From Ascochyta rabiei (taxonomy: Eukaryota; Ascomycota; Dothideomycetes; Pleosporales; Didymellaceae), in the NCBI RefSeq assembly GCF_004011695.2, contig NC_082411.1, forward strand, positions 1,100,001 to 1,164,000: a stretch of 64,000 nucleotides of DNA, in the 5' to 3' direction. The notes below the pieces were generated by a model. The model had not been told where the DNA came from, ran no database searches, and worked only from the letters and a program-made list of their open reading frames with translations. This document shows positions 35,094 through 45,763 of this stretch, piece by piece (within the stretch, counting starts at the first letter, position 1; every line of letters starts with the position of its first letter). Made by a program: the position numbers and the translations under genes.

Positions 35094-36436
35094 ACGGCCA
35101 GCCTGCTCGTGGGTTCAAGTTGAAGGTCTAGGCAGAGCCTGGTGAGAAAGTGAATGGGTCTGTCAACGGGCTTGTAACCCAGGGCTCATCTCGAGACACG
35201 ATGAGATACTCTCGTGTTTGTTGATGTTTCTCGTGTACCGTGTAGCTGCAACAGCGCTTACAATAGCTTACGAGCAGTTCCTTGTAGATGACAGTAATAC
35301 ACCACACCATGTCGAAAGCTCACTCCAATCGCATTGCGCGCGCTGCAGTCTCTCTAGCTCGAGTACAGTGATGGCCTGATGTCTCTGCAATCGCTGCGAA
35401 GAAGCTCGTGGTTTTTCTTGTCGTCTCCTGCGCAGGGACACCTTTACTCAGTAATACTAAACTATGACACAACAACACCAGTAGGATTTTTGGATCGACT
35501 GACTTGCAGTGTTTTTAAGCGCTATCTATTCTAGGTCGTGGTGTAGATTGTTAATGTTATTGTGGTGTAAGGCTAGTGGCGCAGGTCGTGGTAGGTTTGA
35601 AAGTGGTTACTCGACAAAGAGCTTCTTCGTATAGCGACGATGAACAATCATCCCAATTAGACAATAGCTACTTGCCGATACGTTGGCAGGTCGATTCTGC
35701 ATCGATGGCTGACAGAACAAGCCAAAACCGGAGGGCGAGTCTCGCTGGTCTCGCACAGCTGCAACGCCTTTATACGCGCGCCCAACACTGCGCGGTGGCG
35801 CCCTTCTGATATCACGCTGTCCCAGGCAAAATCGACCCGTTCGTTGCGTACGCTGTTGAGCTGGAAGTCGAAGTCGACTGCGAACAGTGCGATTCTGCCG
35901 GACAGGCAGTTCCCTCGCAAAACAAGCGCACCTGATGATAGCTGGCCGGTAGGGTCGTCTCCCTTTGGCGCCGTCCGGGCACTGACAACCATGCACAAGG
36001 CACAATAGAGGTTGTTTATTTCGGAGATCCAACGGACTTTACCTGCTAGCGATGCCCACGACCAAGTAGGAGCGCGTCATTGCTCTAGAACTCTCTTTAT
36101 GAGGACCCGAAGGATATGGTCCATGTCAGGCTGTGTATTAAGCCTTTGAAGCGCTTGAGGCTGAGCTCCAAAATGCGTGTGCAGCATCGTTGCAGTGGCA
36201 CTGTTGTTATCAAGATATGAACTGGCTGAGCTGAGATTGCGCTAATGGGACAGTGGAGGTAGCAACGAAAGAAACAATACGTCAGCAGCACCCTCGCACC
36301 TGCCTCTGAGCCGCAGACTGCCATAGCAGTACAGAGACCGCAATCGTTTCATTATCAAAGTATTACACGTGGACTACAACGAACTGCAGACCGTCAAGAA
36401 AAACAGGGCAACAATGTCAGTTGGGATCAACCTGCC
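35094..36436. other. 1.3-kb interval with one weak ORF
   Basis: On the minus strand ATG 35992 opens 111 codons to 35657 with a coding-like translation (LVLRGNCLSGRIALFAVDFD). No domain is recognised and I do not list it as a gene. Otherwise nothing is seen. Confidence 0.35.
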
Positions 36437-38756
36437 TCATTGCGCAGCAGGATCCAAGAAGCCCTCCAGCGTCTCGTAGTTCAAAGGTCTAAACAGCTCG
36501 TTACTTAGATCAGCGCCCGAACTACCCAAAAGCCCCTCGAAATTCTCAAACGCAGCATCGAAGTTTAGCCAATCAGGTGACTGCTCAGCAAAGCCAAATG
36601 CAGCAGGTATTGGTGCCCGGTCCGCACGTTCACTACTCGTAGGATGCTGCCCTGGCGTGAGCGCTGGCATGGGGTTGAGCAGATTCGGCATTGGAGAGGG
36701 CTGCTGTGGCTGGAGCCGAGGATCTATCGAATTATCAAGGCCTTGCGGCGGCCAATGGTTATTAGAGACTGGCATGTGCGGTCCGGTGTGCGAAGGCTGT
36801 GGGGTTGGGGGCTCAGTCTTGGGTTCGTTTGCGCGGAGCTCGGGAGCAGTGGGTGCTGGCGTGTTGACGGCGTTTGTTCGCTGTCCGGCTGCGTTGCTGA
36901 GAACTGCGCGGCCAATGTCCGCCATTGTGCCTGCAGACCACCACGCGTTCCGTAGCCGGTCGAGTAGGTGTACACACTGCTTCAGTTCCTCGGAGGCACG
37001 GTTAATGTGGACCTTCAGTCGCCGTGACCGGAAGTGCCTGTAGACAACGCTGAGGGCTACTGATAGCGCATATGGCACGAGGGGGAGAGGGGGTAGAAGC
37101 TCCGGAGGCTCGGCATTGAGAAGATGGATGACACGTGTCGCTGACAGACTTTGGCGTACATATGATGGTGTAGACTTGACGGGGGCGTTAATGGAGAGAG
37201 ACTTGTGCGAGGCCATGCACATAGTGTGGTGGAAGAGGGATAGAAGGCCTATCCCCGTTAGCAAGGGACACGTGCACGTTGAGAGTATGGTGGCTTACTC
37301 ATGATAGGACCGTCAAGTTTGTCCTCGCCGTCGCCCACCATCTCCTCAAACCCAAGGAAGTCGTCTTCCCAGCCTGTCTCGTCTGCGGAGCGACTGCCTG
37401 GTCTGTAGTAGTCAATGACCTTGTCCAGCATCTCCGATATCTGTAGCCAAATACCAAATGGACTTGATCTCTTTTCGGGATCTGTGGGTAGCTGCCTTAA
37501 GCTGTTGTCTCGATCGTGCATGAGTAGTGGCCTGCCATTCATGCACGCGTTCATCTTGTCAAGACTCCATAGGCACCAGAAAACATCTTCCAGATTTCCC
37601 TGCGACTCTGAGCTTTGGTTCCTCCATTGATGCCCAAACTGCAAGCCAAATGTATGTGCGTGGTGGATAGCTTGGGCTAGGTGCATCGATGCTTGCTCTG
37701 CGCCGTCTGGTCCTTCGCAGTGGAGTGAGATGAGAGCTAGCACCTGAATAAGCACGACCCGGTTCTTCTCGAGCTTTGCCTCGATGCCAACAATGACAGC
37801 CTGATATAACCTCTGGGAGAATTCTCTGGGATTAAGTGGCTGAGGGTCGTCACCTAGGCACAAGAGCTTCGCGGCATTGGCGTGCTTGGACGCTACTACG
37901 CATATTGCTTGCATCAGTATACGAGGTTCTCGGCCTTGGGAGTATTGCTCGTAGAAGAGGTCCTTATCCACGAGCGGTAGCAGTGGGTGAACATAGGCGA
38001 AGTAGATGTCAAGAAGGACATCTTGGCTTTTGCGCGGTGGTAGAATGTCGACACCCACTGCATCTAAGTACTGCTGGAGAGCTCTAGAGATCTTCACCTC
38101 GGATGTGTTTGGCGGACCTGTTTCACTGATGTGGACTGGTGCAGATCCCGGCTGAGTGGTTGCTGGTCTCTGGTCTCTCTCCTCAATCCACTGGCCGATA
38201 GGAGCTATACTCGGTGACTGTGCAGGATCGCCTCGTTTCGAATGGACTTGCTCTCGCAAGACAGCCTCTGGGTTTAGATAACCCAGAAAGTTGGGTGGGG
38301 TCTGGGGAGAGCGTGCGCTCTCGGCCGGACTGTGAGGCGGCGGCATAGTGGAGTGGGGATGAACATTGCCAGGACCTCTGGCGGCGTCCCCACGGGGAAA
38401 CCTGGGATCGTGAGGGTGATGGTGTCCACCTTGCGCATAGGCATGAGGGTCCAAGGCTGGATTGCCAGCGTCCCGGTCACCGCTTTGGGTAGAGTTTCCG
38501 CCTTCATAAGGGCCGCTGCCGTTCTCTTCCTCTGCGAATGTATGGCTGCATCTCTTCTATGGGGTTTGTTAGCTAGCTGAGTCGCGTCCCAAGGCTCTCT
38601 AGCACTCACTCTGCGCTTCTTGCAGGATTCACAGGCACGATGGACACCTGGGCGCACGTTAGCTGCATGTCTCATGTGGCGCACTGACAGTGTTCACACA
38701 CGCTTGCGCTTCCGGAAGAACTCGTTGTTCGCCGCGAAGGTGATCATGGTCGACAT
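36437..38756 (-). CDS. Fungal transcription factor with half zinc cluster, 4 exons
   Basis: Exons are 38756-38702, 38647-38610, 38556-37299 and 37248-36437; all joins keep frame (C+GT, AGA/AAG, A+GC) and give 720 aa. The start MSTMITFAANNEFF is followed by RKRKRVHRACESCKKRRKRC, a DNA-binding zinc-cluster beginning CX2CX6C. No further cysteines follow, so the second CX2CX6C half of a Zn2Cys6 domain is missing. A long disordered region follows, then the fungal_trans middle homology region (about 180-530): DIYFAYVHPLLPLVDKDLFY, WCLWSLDKMNACMNGRPLLM and LHQ-type helices. The C-terminal 200 residues are Pro/Asn-rich with acidic hydrophobic ends (WLNFDAAFENFEGLLG), a likely activation segment. The target pathway is unknown. 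Confidence 0.88.
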
Positions 38757-39058
38757 TTTGACGTATAACGGCGCGACTGCGGTGTTTGCTACGCGTAAAA
38801 ACGTACTCAGAGGGCTCCAGCAGAGACTTGACCGATGTCTCCAGGTCACGAGCCGCGGCGCAGAATTGAGGAGTCGACGCGGAGATTCTCGCCCGCTCGG
38901 TCTCCACACTATGTACTCCACACGCCTGATTGGCTCAGATGACGTGCAGCAACGGGCATGCAAGGATTGGCGTCCCTCCTCGTCCAAGTCGCAACATGTC
39001 AGACCGCATGTGGGTGGCACGATGATGCGCCGTCGTCGAAGCGCTTGACAGCAAGAGC
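38757..39058. other. Divergent interval, transcription factor and orphan gene
   Basis: 302 bp between two start codons. Nothing recognisable inside. Confidence 0.45.
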
Positions 39059-39708
39059 ATGGCGGCGGCCTCACTCCCGCTTGACGTCGGGCTAATCATC
39101 TTCGACCACCTCGAAGCCATCTATAACGTGCTCGACGACATCGACGCCGACAGCCTGCCTTCGCCCACCTGTATGTGCCCATGGCATTCTCCCGTCTTTC
39201 GCCAGATCACCAGCATTGGCTGTGGCTACCGACCGCCCTACTACCTCAAAATCCGCAAGGCAGTCAACGACACCGAGCTAGTGGATTGGCAATTGACTGC
39301 GACGTACGGGAGATAGATTTCGACTGGCGACATGCATTCGCTGCCTTCTTCACCGAACAACGCTTCGCTATGCTCTCTGAGCGCAGCCTTGGCAAGCACC
39401 GCACGTACGATCTAGACCTGATCTCGGCAGCGAGCAGGGCGCAATTGTCTATGCACATGCACGACTACTGGAATAGCAACACCAGGCGCGCGCACCAAGC
39501 ACCAGGTAAGACGTAACTTGCGCCGTGACAACCTCCGCGAGCTCATGCCCGCCGACCTGATTCAGCGCTGGAAGAGGTTGGGCCTGAGAAGTGCGCTGAA
39601 GACTTGCCATATCTTATGCAGTGGCACTGGGGTCACGTCGACATGCACGTTGCGCCTATGCAGCCTGTCCAGCTCAAGTGCGGACTGAAGGGTTGCTGTG
39701 TGATGTGA
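39059..39708 (+). CDS. Unrecognised protein, spliced or frame-broken
   Basis: The frame from ATG 39059 encodes MAAASLPLDVGLIIFDHLEA and continues to ELVDWQLTATYGR, then stops at 39316. A second coding-like stretch in another frame (IDFDWRHAFAAFFTEQRFAM, then HRTYDLDLISAA) runs from about 39312 to 39507, and a third (EEVGPEKCAEDLPYLMQWHW) from about 39571 to the stop at 39708. A 32-bp GTGGAT...GGGAG segment (39280-39311) would link the first two in phase but is shorter than usual introns, so a frameshift is equally possible. A GTAAGA donor follows near 39507. The first block has a faint F-box-like feel (LPLDVGLIIFDHLE) that I cannot confirm. Confidence 0.4.
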
Positions 39709-39829
39709 TCTAGTCTAGATACTGACCCTTGATACCCTCGTAAACGATACTTCTAGTAATGGATACATGCCTCTTTACCTGTCGCTCACCCACCTACTAT
39801 CTAAATCTATCTTATGACTCGTAATGCGC

Positions 39830-40463
39830 TCAAGCGCTTTCAGTCTCTTTCTCTCCCCCTTCGCCTTCCTCCTTCCTCAGCTTCGCCCTGACCTCCATCA
39901 ACGCCTTCCCCAACAAATTCTGGCCCCATCGATGCCGGTTGGCAGCTGCATCTCTCTCCGCAAATCCAATCCCCCAAATCCTATCCATCGGGCTCGCCTC
40001 CACCAACTCCCTCTCCCCAGTCGCCAACAGCCACTCCCTCAACCTCTCCGCATCCTCCGAGACAGTGAATTTATGCAAGTTGCCCTGCACCACGATATCG
40101 AACTTCCCTTGCCAACAGTCAGCACTACACGCAAATATATGCATACTAGCACGCTCGGGAGAAGCAGCAGTCCAACTCACGGCGATCCCACAGTCTCCCT
40201 TCAAACCCTCTGACCTCCCTCCCCAGCGCTTTATGCACCTTGGGATCGGTCGTTTCCAGCATCTGCGCAGCGGCGCTTTCGTCGCTGAAGAGACGCGCTT
40301 TTTGCACCATCATCCACATCTCGCACGTCGCGTACGTGGCGCCCGAGACGGTGAAGGCTGAGGGGTGCCATTGGCTTAGGTAGCCTGTGCCTTCTTGGTG
40401 CGGGCGCCAGAAGTAGAGGGGCCTGGGGGGTGGGGAGGTGGTGGGGGTAGTGGAGACCAGCAT
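39830..40463 (-). CDS. NADAR-family protein (N-glycosidase-like), 2 exons
   Basis: Exon 1 is 40463-40181 and exon 2 is 40107-39830; the 73-bp intron (GTGAGT, GCTGAC branch, GGCAAG) joins C+GG, giving RLWDRRKFDIVVQGN. The product is 186 aa, normal for a lone NADAR domain. Visible blocks are LYFWRPHQEGTGYLSQWHPS, TYATCEMWMMVQKARLFSDE with the conserved WMMVQKA helix, DPKVHKALGREVRGF and, near the end, DRIWGIGFAERDAA followed by the RWGQNLLGKALMEVR block. NADAR includes bacterial YbiA, which cleaves riboflavin intermediates, and proteins removing ADP-ribose from guanine. The fungal role is not known. The 5' end could extend through a CAACCACAG acceptor into an upstream exon. Confidence 0.9.
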
Positions 40464-41099
40464 GGCTGTGGTTGGAGAAGTCGTGTCTGATGTTCTCTTT
40501 TGTAGTAGATGGATGGGCTCGTAGATGGTGAGTTGAACTTTGAATACAAGGCGGTGTTGTCACGCTTTGTGAGAAGGATGTTGTCGCGCTTTATGAGAAG
40601 CATGTAGTCTGGTTTTCGGTTATACAAGGGACGATGTGAAAACTGACCTCGGTCTCGTACCAAGGGTCAGGCTTTACGAAAGCATCGTCTTGTGGCTGCT
40701 GCATCGGTTGGTCCAACGTAGAGGTGTTGCCTATGGTGACTGGGTGGAAGTCGCAGCTGAAACTCACGAAGAAGAGTCGCAACGGAGAAACCCCGCCCTT
40801 TCACGGATGTACGGAGGCCACCCTTGTACTTCAACGTTGGTCCATACAGCCGTAAGTTCGGCTCTTGCAATCGAGCATCATGGGAAACAAGTGAGTAAGT
40901 AATAGATGACATGATGCTTGCTCCATTCCTGTGAAGATGCCAACTCCGCTCCAACTTCGTCCCGTATGCTGAAGCTCAAATTTTGACCAGAGCATCCATG
41001 CTTATGCTTCCCAACAAACATTACTGTATCACCAATCTACAATCCTCCCGCAGGAACTTGGGTACACGAAGAAGAGTGCGGTAAGAATAACAATCTGGC
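40464..41099. other. Interval with possible orphan exons
   Basis: On the minus strand ATG 40914-40912 opens MSSITYSLVSHDARLQEPNL and a second coding-like stretch ends PDPWYETE before a GTCAGT donor near 40648. I could not connect them in frame. They may form a small gene or extra 5' exons of the NADAR gene. Confidence 0.3.
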
Positions 41100-44000
41100 C
41101 TAGATCATGCCTTCAATACCTTGCGAGAGTCGCTCTTCCATGGCCTTGATTAAAACAGGTGGGACAGCTTCATCTGTTGCACGAATGGTAATGCGGAACA
41201 TCTGTTTGAAGTTAGTCAATCGTTCGTCCTCGTGTGTGGTGATCCAAAATACCTGAGTATCGAAGTTGGGTTCCAGCCTCAGCAAACACCCAAACTTGCC
41301 ACCCTCGCTCGTATGCAGCACTGTCGCACCCACGATGTTCTTCCCATTCGGATCAACACCCTCAACAACACCCCACTTGAATCCCGCAACCACCTTCTTG
41401 ACAAATGCGAGATCCATGGTTCTACTCTTGTTGACCAAGCCAAAGATGCTCTGCGCTTCACGCGGGGCACCGCCAATCTGCTTCCATCGCTTGAAGAAGG
41501 CTTCCGAGCCGAGTTCTGCACCCTCCATGTACTTGTGCAGCAAGACTGGTAGCTGCAGCGTGACACCTTGCATAGCACCCGCAAGGTAAGAAATCCGAAT
41601 GGTGGGGGGATCCGTAAAGACATTCTTGCAATCAAACATGATGGTCTGCTGTGACTGGCCTCCAGGCGGTATCACCGTATCCGGCAGGCCCTTGACATCT
41701 GTCTTCAGATTTTCCGACGATCTGTTGTCGAGTGTTGTAGTAAAGGAGTTCATAGGGAAGGATGACCTGTTCGTGAAGTAGAAGATCAAGCAGCCCAACT
41801 GGCCACGGTATTCTGTCCGTAGTCCGATTTGTATCTGCTGGTCCTCGTAGAGTACGCCTTCGGGACGCAACAGCAGACGGTTGTAACCAATATCCCAATC
41901 TGGACTCAAGTGAGCAGCGCTGGCAAAATTTGGTGTACTCAGCACCTTATTTGTGTCCGCGTTCAGATCCAGACCAGCAAGATCACTCGACAGGGAGGCA
42001 CCGCCATTTGCACCGTTGGCTGTAGGTGCTTTGTGCTCTCCTTGTACTGGCATTGTTTGGCTTCGCTTGAAGCCAGCTGTTGAGTTCTGCCGCGCAAGCC
42101 CAATTTCTCCTTGGTTGGCATCTTTGCCGCCAACCACCCAGGTCCGCTTATCGCTGGTTGTCGAGTGCTTTTGATGTAATCTTGAAAGCAGCGCAGATGT
42201 TCTTTCTGGGTATGGCGGCATTTCGTCGCATACAGTCCGTAATAGATCGTCCGTAGGCATTGTGGCAAGTGTAAGATACTCGCATGCTCTTTGTTGGAGC
42301 TCCGAGTCGAGCGAGTGTGTGTAGGCACGGAAAGCCTGTAGGAGCTGAGGCTTAATCTCAGGGAACAGGTTCACGAATTTGACGTAGCATGACAACAGAA
42401 TCGCCCGTGTGCTGGATGAGCAACCACGCATCTTTGCGCTCATGGCCATGAATTGCTCAATCGGACTGCACCCCTTACTGTCGGCAATCAAGTGACCAAA
42501 CTCGCCAAGCAGATAACCTCCAATCTTTACTAATGTTTCGTGGCAGTCTGCCTTGACATATGCTAGGATGGTTTGGGCTGCATACACCTGAAGCTCCTCG
42601 TTGTTGGTCACGATCTGAATGACTCGCTGCCATACCTCGTCGCTAACGTGATCGCCGGCCATTGCAATCAAGCGCAATGTGATGTCGACGTACCACTGGA
42701 CGTCTGTTGCGTATTTTTCTGTCAGAATGGCAATCTTGAGAACCATCTCTTCTCTTATCGCATAGTCGGCAGACTGAAGGTAGCGCAGAAGCTCGCCGAC
42801 GATAGCTTGGGCGTTTGTCTGGTCACACATGCTGTAAAGCAGGTCCAAGCCTTGTCTCCGAACACTGATGTCCCTGTCTCTCAGTGAACCAATGATGATA
42901 GCCTGGTGTTTCTTGATAGGGTCGAGCGTTTCTCCACGGGCCGCCAGATGCGTCATGGCTTCTAAGCCTAAGTAACGTACGTTGGTTTCGCGAGACGCGA
43001 TGAATTTGCCCAAGCGCTGAGATATCTGAACCATCAGGTCCTGCTCAGTGTCCAAGTGGATGACCAGGTTGATTGCTTCAAACAAAACGGCGTTTTGGGC
43101 GTTGTTCTGCTGAACGTTCTTAGGCATCTCGAGCGCAGAGTCCATGATCTTTTGCAATGCTTCCCGGACAAGTTTCCGGATGTGCGAATCCTCGGGAGGC
43201 GGGTAGTACTGAAGCAGTTTGAGCAGTTTGACCAAAATCCATGGGCACGGAACCTTGTAGTAGTAGTATCCTTCCGCGCATTCATTGTCCACAACTATCC
43301 GCTTGAGCCTGTTCGCAGCTTTCACGTAGCTTCCCTTGTATTGTTCGGCGTTATCCTGCACCAAGGCGGTAATCAAGGAGGTAACAGAGAGCGCCACGCC
43401 CATGTCGGGATCGTCCATGAGGGAGATCATGCGCTCTGCCCATTCGTATTGCACAATGCCTGGGTACTTGCGGTATAGGCGGAGAAGGGTCAGAGCAGCC
43501 TTCTTCTTGACAAAAGCCTTCGATGCTGGGGATATCAGAAGTCGGTGGACTTCGGAGCTCAGCGCTTCACCCAGCTCCTTGCCTCCCACGTTTGCGATAG
43601 CGTGTAGGGCCAAGCAGTTGTTAAGTTCGTTGTGGTCCATAAGGTCCTTCCTGATACTGTTGACAACCAGGTGTATCAGCTCGTGCTGCTCGTGGAGGAA
43701 TAGTGTGACTGCGAGGTATCCAATCTGCTTCTCCGAGTACTTTGTGGCCGAGATGAGGTTCACTGCTTCGAGATGTCCAAAGTCGACGTTCCAGCCCAAT
43801 ATGTAGATGTACAGGAGTTTGCAAACATATTTCTTCTTCTGGTAGCCGTTCAGGCCGCCGTCCCTGAACTTTTGTCTGCCATGTCGCGTCAGCAGTTGCC
43901 GTGCCATCCTGTCCGACATGGTGCACCCACCGTATATTCGCCAGCTCCTTGTTGATCCGCTTCTCCTCCAACTCTCTGGCTCGGGCGTTGCGCAGGTCTG

Positions 44001-44109
44001 CAATGAAAGATACCAATCCACGCATTGTCGGTACATCGCCCGAGTTGCTGCTCCGACTGAACAGTCCTCCTTTGCCTGAGGCTGCCGCCATCTTCGCGGA
44101 AACAGACAT
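41100..44109 (-). CDS. AP-2 complex subunit alpha (alpha-adaptin), 2 exons
   Basis: Large subunit of the AP-2 clathrin adaptor, endocytosis at the plasma membrane. Exon 1 is 44109-43931 and exon 2 is 43875-41100; the 55-bp intron (GTGGGT...ATGGCAG) joins CG+A, giving ELANIRQKFRDGG. The product is 984 aa, close to animal alpha-adaptins. The trunk (about 28-600) starts MRGLVSFIADLRNARARE, then YQKKKYVCKLLYIYILGWNV and DFGHLEAVNLISATKYSEKQ. A hinge rich in Gln/Asn/Ala (about 640-715) leads to the alpha-ear, with DWDIGYNRLLLRPEGVLYED and FKRWKQIGGAPREAQSIFGL. The KRINKEL and KKKYVCKL basic patches correspond to the phosphoinositide-binding end of the trunk. AP-2 alpha rather than AP-1 gamma is supported by both the N-terminal block and the platform ear. 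It is intact. Confidence 0.96.
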
Positions 44110-44907
44110 GATCGAGGTCGTTTGCGGGCTTCAGCCGCCTGTGGAGGAGCCGGACAAACCGGAAGGCAATGCGCGTTGCGTCGAAGTAGATTGGGGGAAT
44201 ACGGCGTGCGGTTCGATGTAGGTAGGGGTGATGCAGCCGAGCAGGGCAACGAGGATTACAGCAGGCGTGCGGTCGCTAAAGGGGTCGGGGATGTCGGAAA
44301 GCGAGGGCCGCTCATGGAGCCTAGAGCAAGACAAGATTGTGTTGGAGAGAAGGGCAGGAACCATGTATGTTCTGCATGCTGCAGGTGGCCGCTGTGCGGC
44401 TGGATGCAAGATGCGCGCAGTGCCCGTGGTGGAGGCAGAGCGGCCACTAGCCTCCGGCCAGGGCAGACCCTGGAACACCACCGACGCCTCACAGCTATCA
44501 ATCACAACGTTGCGTCTGTCAACTCGCGGAATGCATTGGCGGATCATGACGACTCCAATCGTGCCTTTTTGCGACTTGCTTGGCTGCCACAGTGCAACCT
44601 GACCAACTCCACAATCCCTTCACGGCTGCCTCAAGACGGCTGGACCACCAGTAGGGAAATCACCTCGACAGTGCAGCAGTGTGGCTTTTCAAGTGTTTTG
44701 ATTATTGCGTGCGGTGTAAGAGACCGCCTCTTTGGGCAATCGCGTTACTGCCATGATGCAGACTGTATTCCATGAAGCACCCCTCAAAACGCCATCATCT
44801 GCTCAACCCTCGTTTGTATGCCAAGCTTCCATCTGAGAATCTCCCCATGCACGCTCGCTCAATCCCGAATCCACTTCATTGCTCCTAAGACCTTGAAAGC
44901 GACAAGC
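44110..44907. other. Intergenic, no gene seen
   Basis: Upstream of AP-2 alpha and downstream of the metallothionein-like gene. ORFs here lack coding character. Confidence 0.55.
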
Positions 44908-45285
44908 TTATTTCTTGGTGGTGAAATCGGTCTCCAGGTTGGAGGTGCCGTTGTTGTCGCTGCGGCCGCAAGTGCAGGAATCTAGATGCTAGTCAGCATG
45001 CTGTTTATGCATGCAGTGCACAGAACACGCATACCCTCGGCTCTCTTTCCACATGCGCAAGTGTTGGTAGGCATCTTGTTCTCGTCGGCAGCCTTGTTGC
45101 AGTCTGGAAACCATTCGTTAGCAGAGTGATCACGTGAGCACACGGTACCGAAAGCAGTAATTACACGAAGGATGCGGATGGAGGAAGAGAGGCATACTGC
45201 ACTGAAGAGCAGGCTGCTTGCCGCACGAGCAAGTTGCCTCCTTGGCGCACACGCACTCGCCGTTGTTACGTCCGCAGCAGGCCAT
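44908..45285 (-). CDS. Crd2-like cysteine-rich metallothionein-type protein, 3 exons
   Basis: Exons are 45285-45198, 45103-45035 and 44981-44908; phases close exactly (A+AC, G+AT) and give 76 aa. Twelve cysteines occur, at 3, 4, 11, 13, 19, 21, 29, 31, 45, 47, 55 and 57, mostly as Cys-X-Cys pairs (CVC, CSC, CNC, CAC, CTC). The start MACCGRNNGE and end LETDFTTKK are ordinary. This layout matches the fungal Crd2-type copper-resistance metallothioneins, proposed to bind copper in the cytosol. Metal specificity here is inferred. Each intron has a GTATG donor. It lies downstream of the SmgGDS-like gene on the same strand, 478 bp away. Confidence 0.9.
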
Positions 45286-45763
45286 TGTTGTGGTGTTGGT
45301 GGTGGTTGACTTGAAGGTCGGTTGGTAAGAGGTCGTGATGGAGAGTGGAGTAGATGGAGTGTAGTGTAGAAGTGAAGATTGAGGACTGGATAACGATCTC
45401 GAGAACAGCAAACAATGCCTTCTTTATAGCTTCTCTCACTTGCACAGTTCCATGGTTCCTGGACCCTTCCATAGCGACGCAGTGACCTGATGATGCTGAA
45501 CTGACCAATCAGAGCGTACTTGATTACACCCGTCTCACATCTTCTACACAACGCGCTGAGATTGCCACTTGCTGATTCACTTCGATTCAGACGATTGCTA
45601 TTTGCCGGCTGTCTGTTGCACCCTACGTGTTGCAAATGAACAAGTCGTGGTTGGCTGTATACCGTCTTTAGATCCACTTCCATAGATGGCGAGGACGTGG
45701 CGCGTTCATCTTACCACCCATAGCCTCGACTTCATGCGTGCCACCCGTCGCCATTTTTCTAGG

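Noticed and set aside
35607..36032. Minus-strand ORF of 141 codons
   Set aside because: Arg-rich and without domain; a competing frame at 35657-35992 looks more protein-like, and neither is secure.
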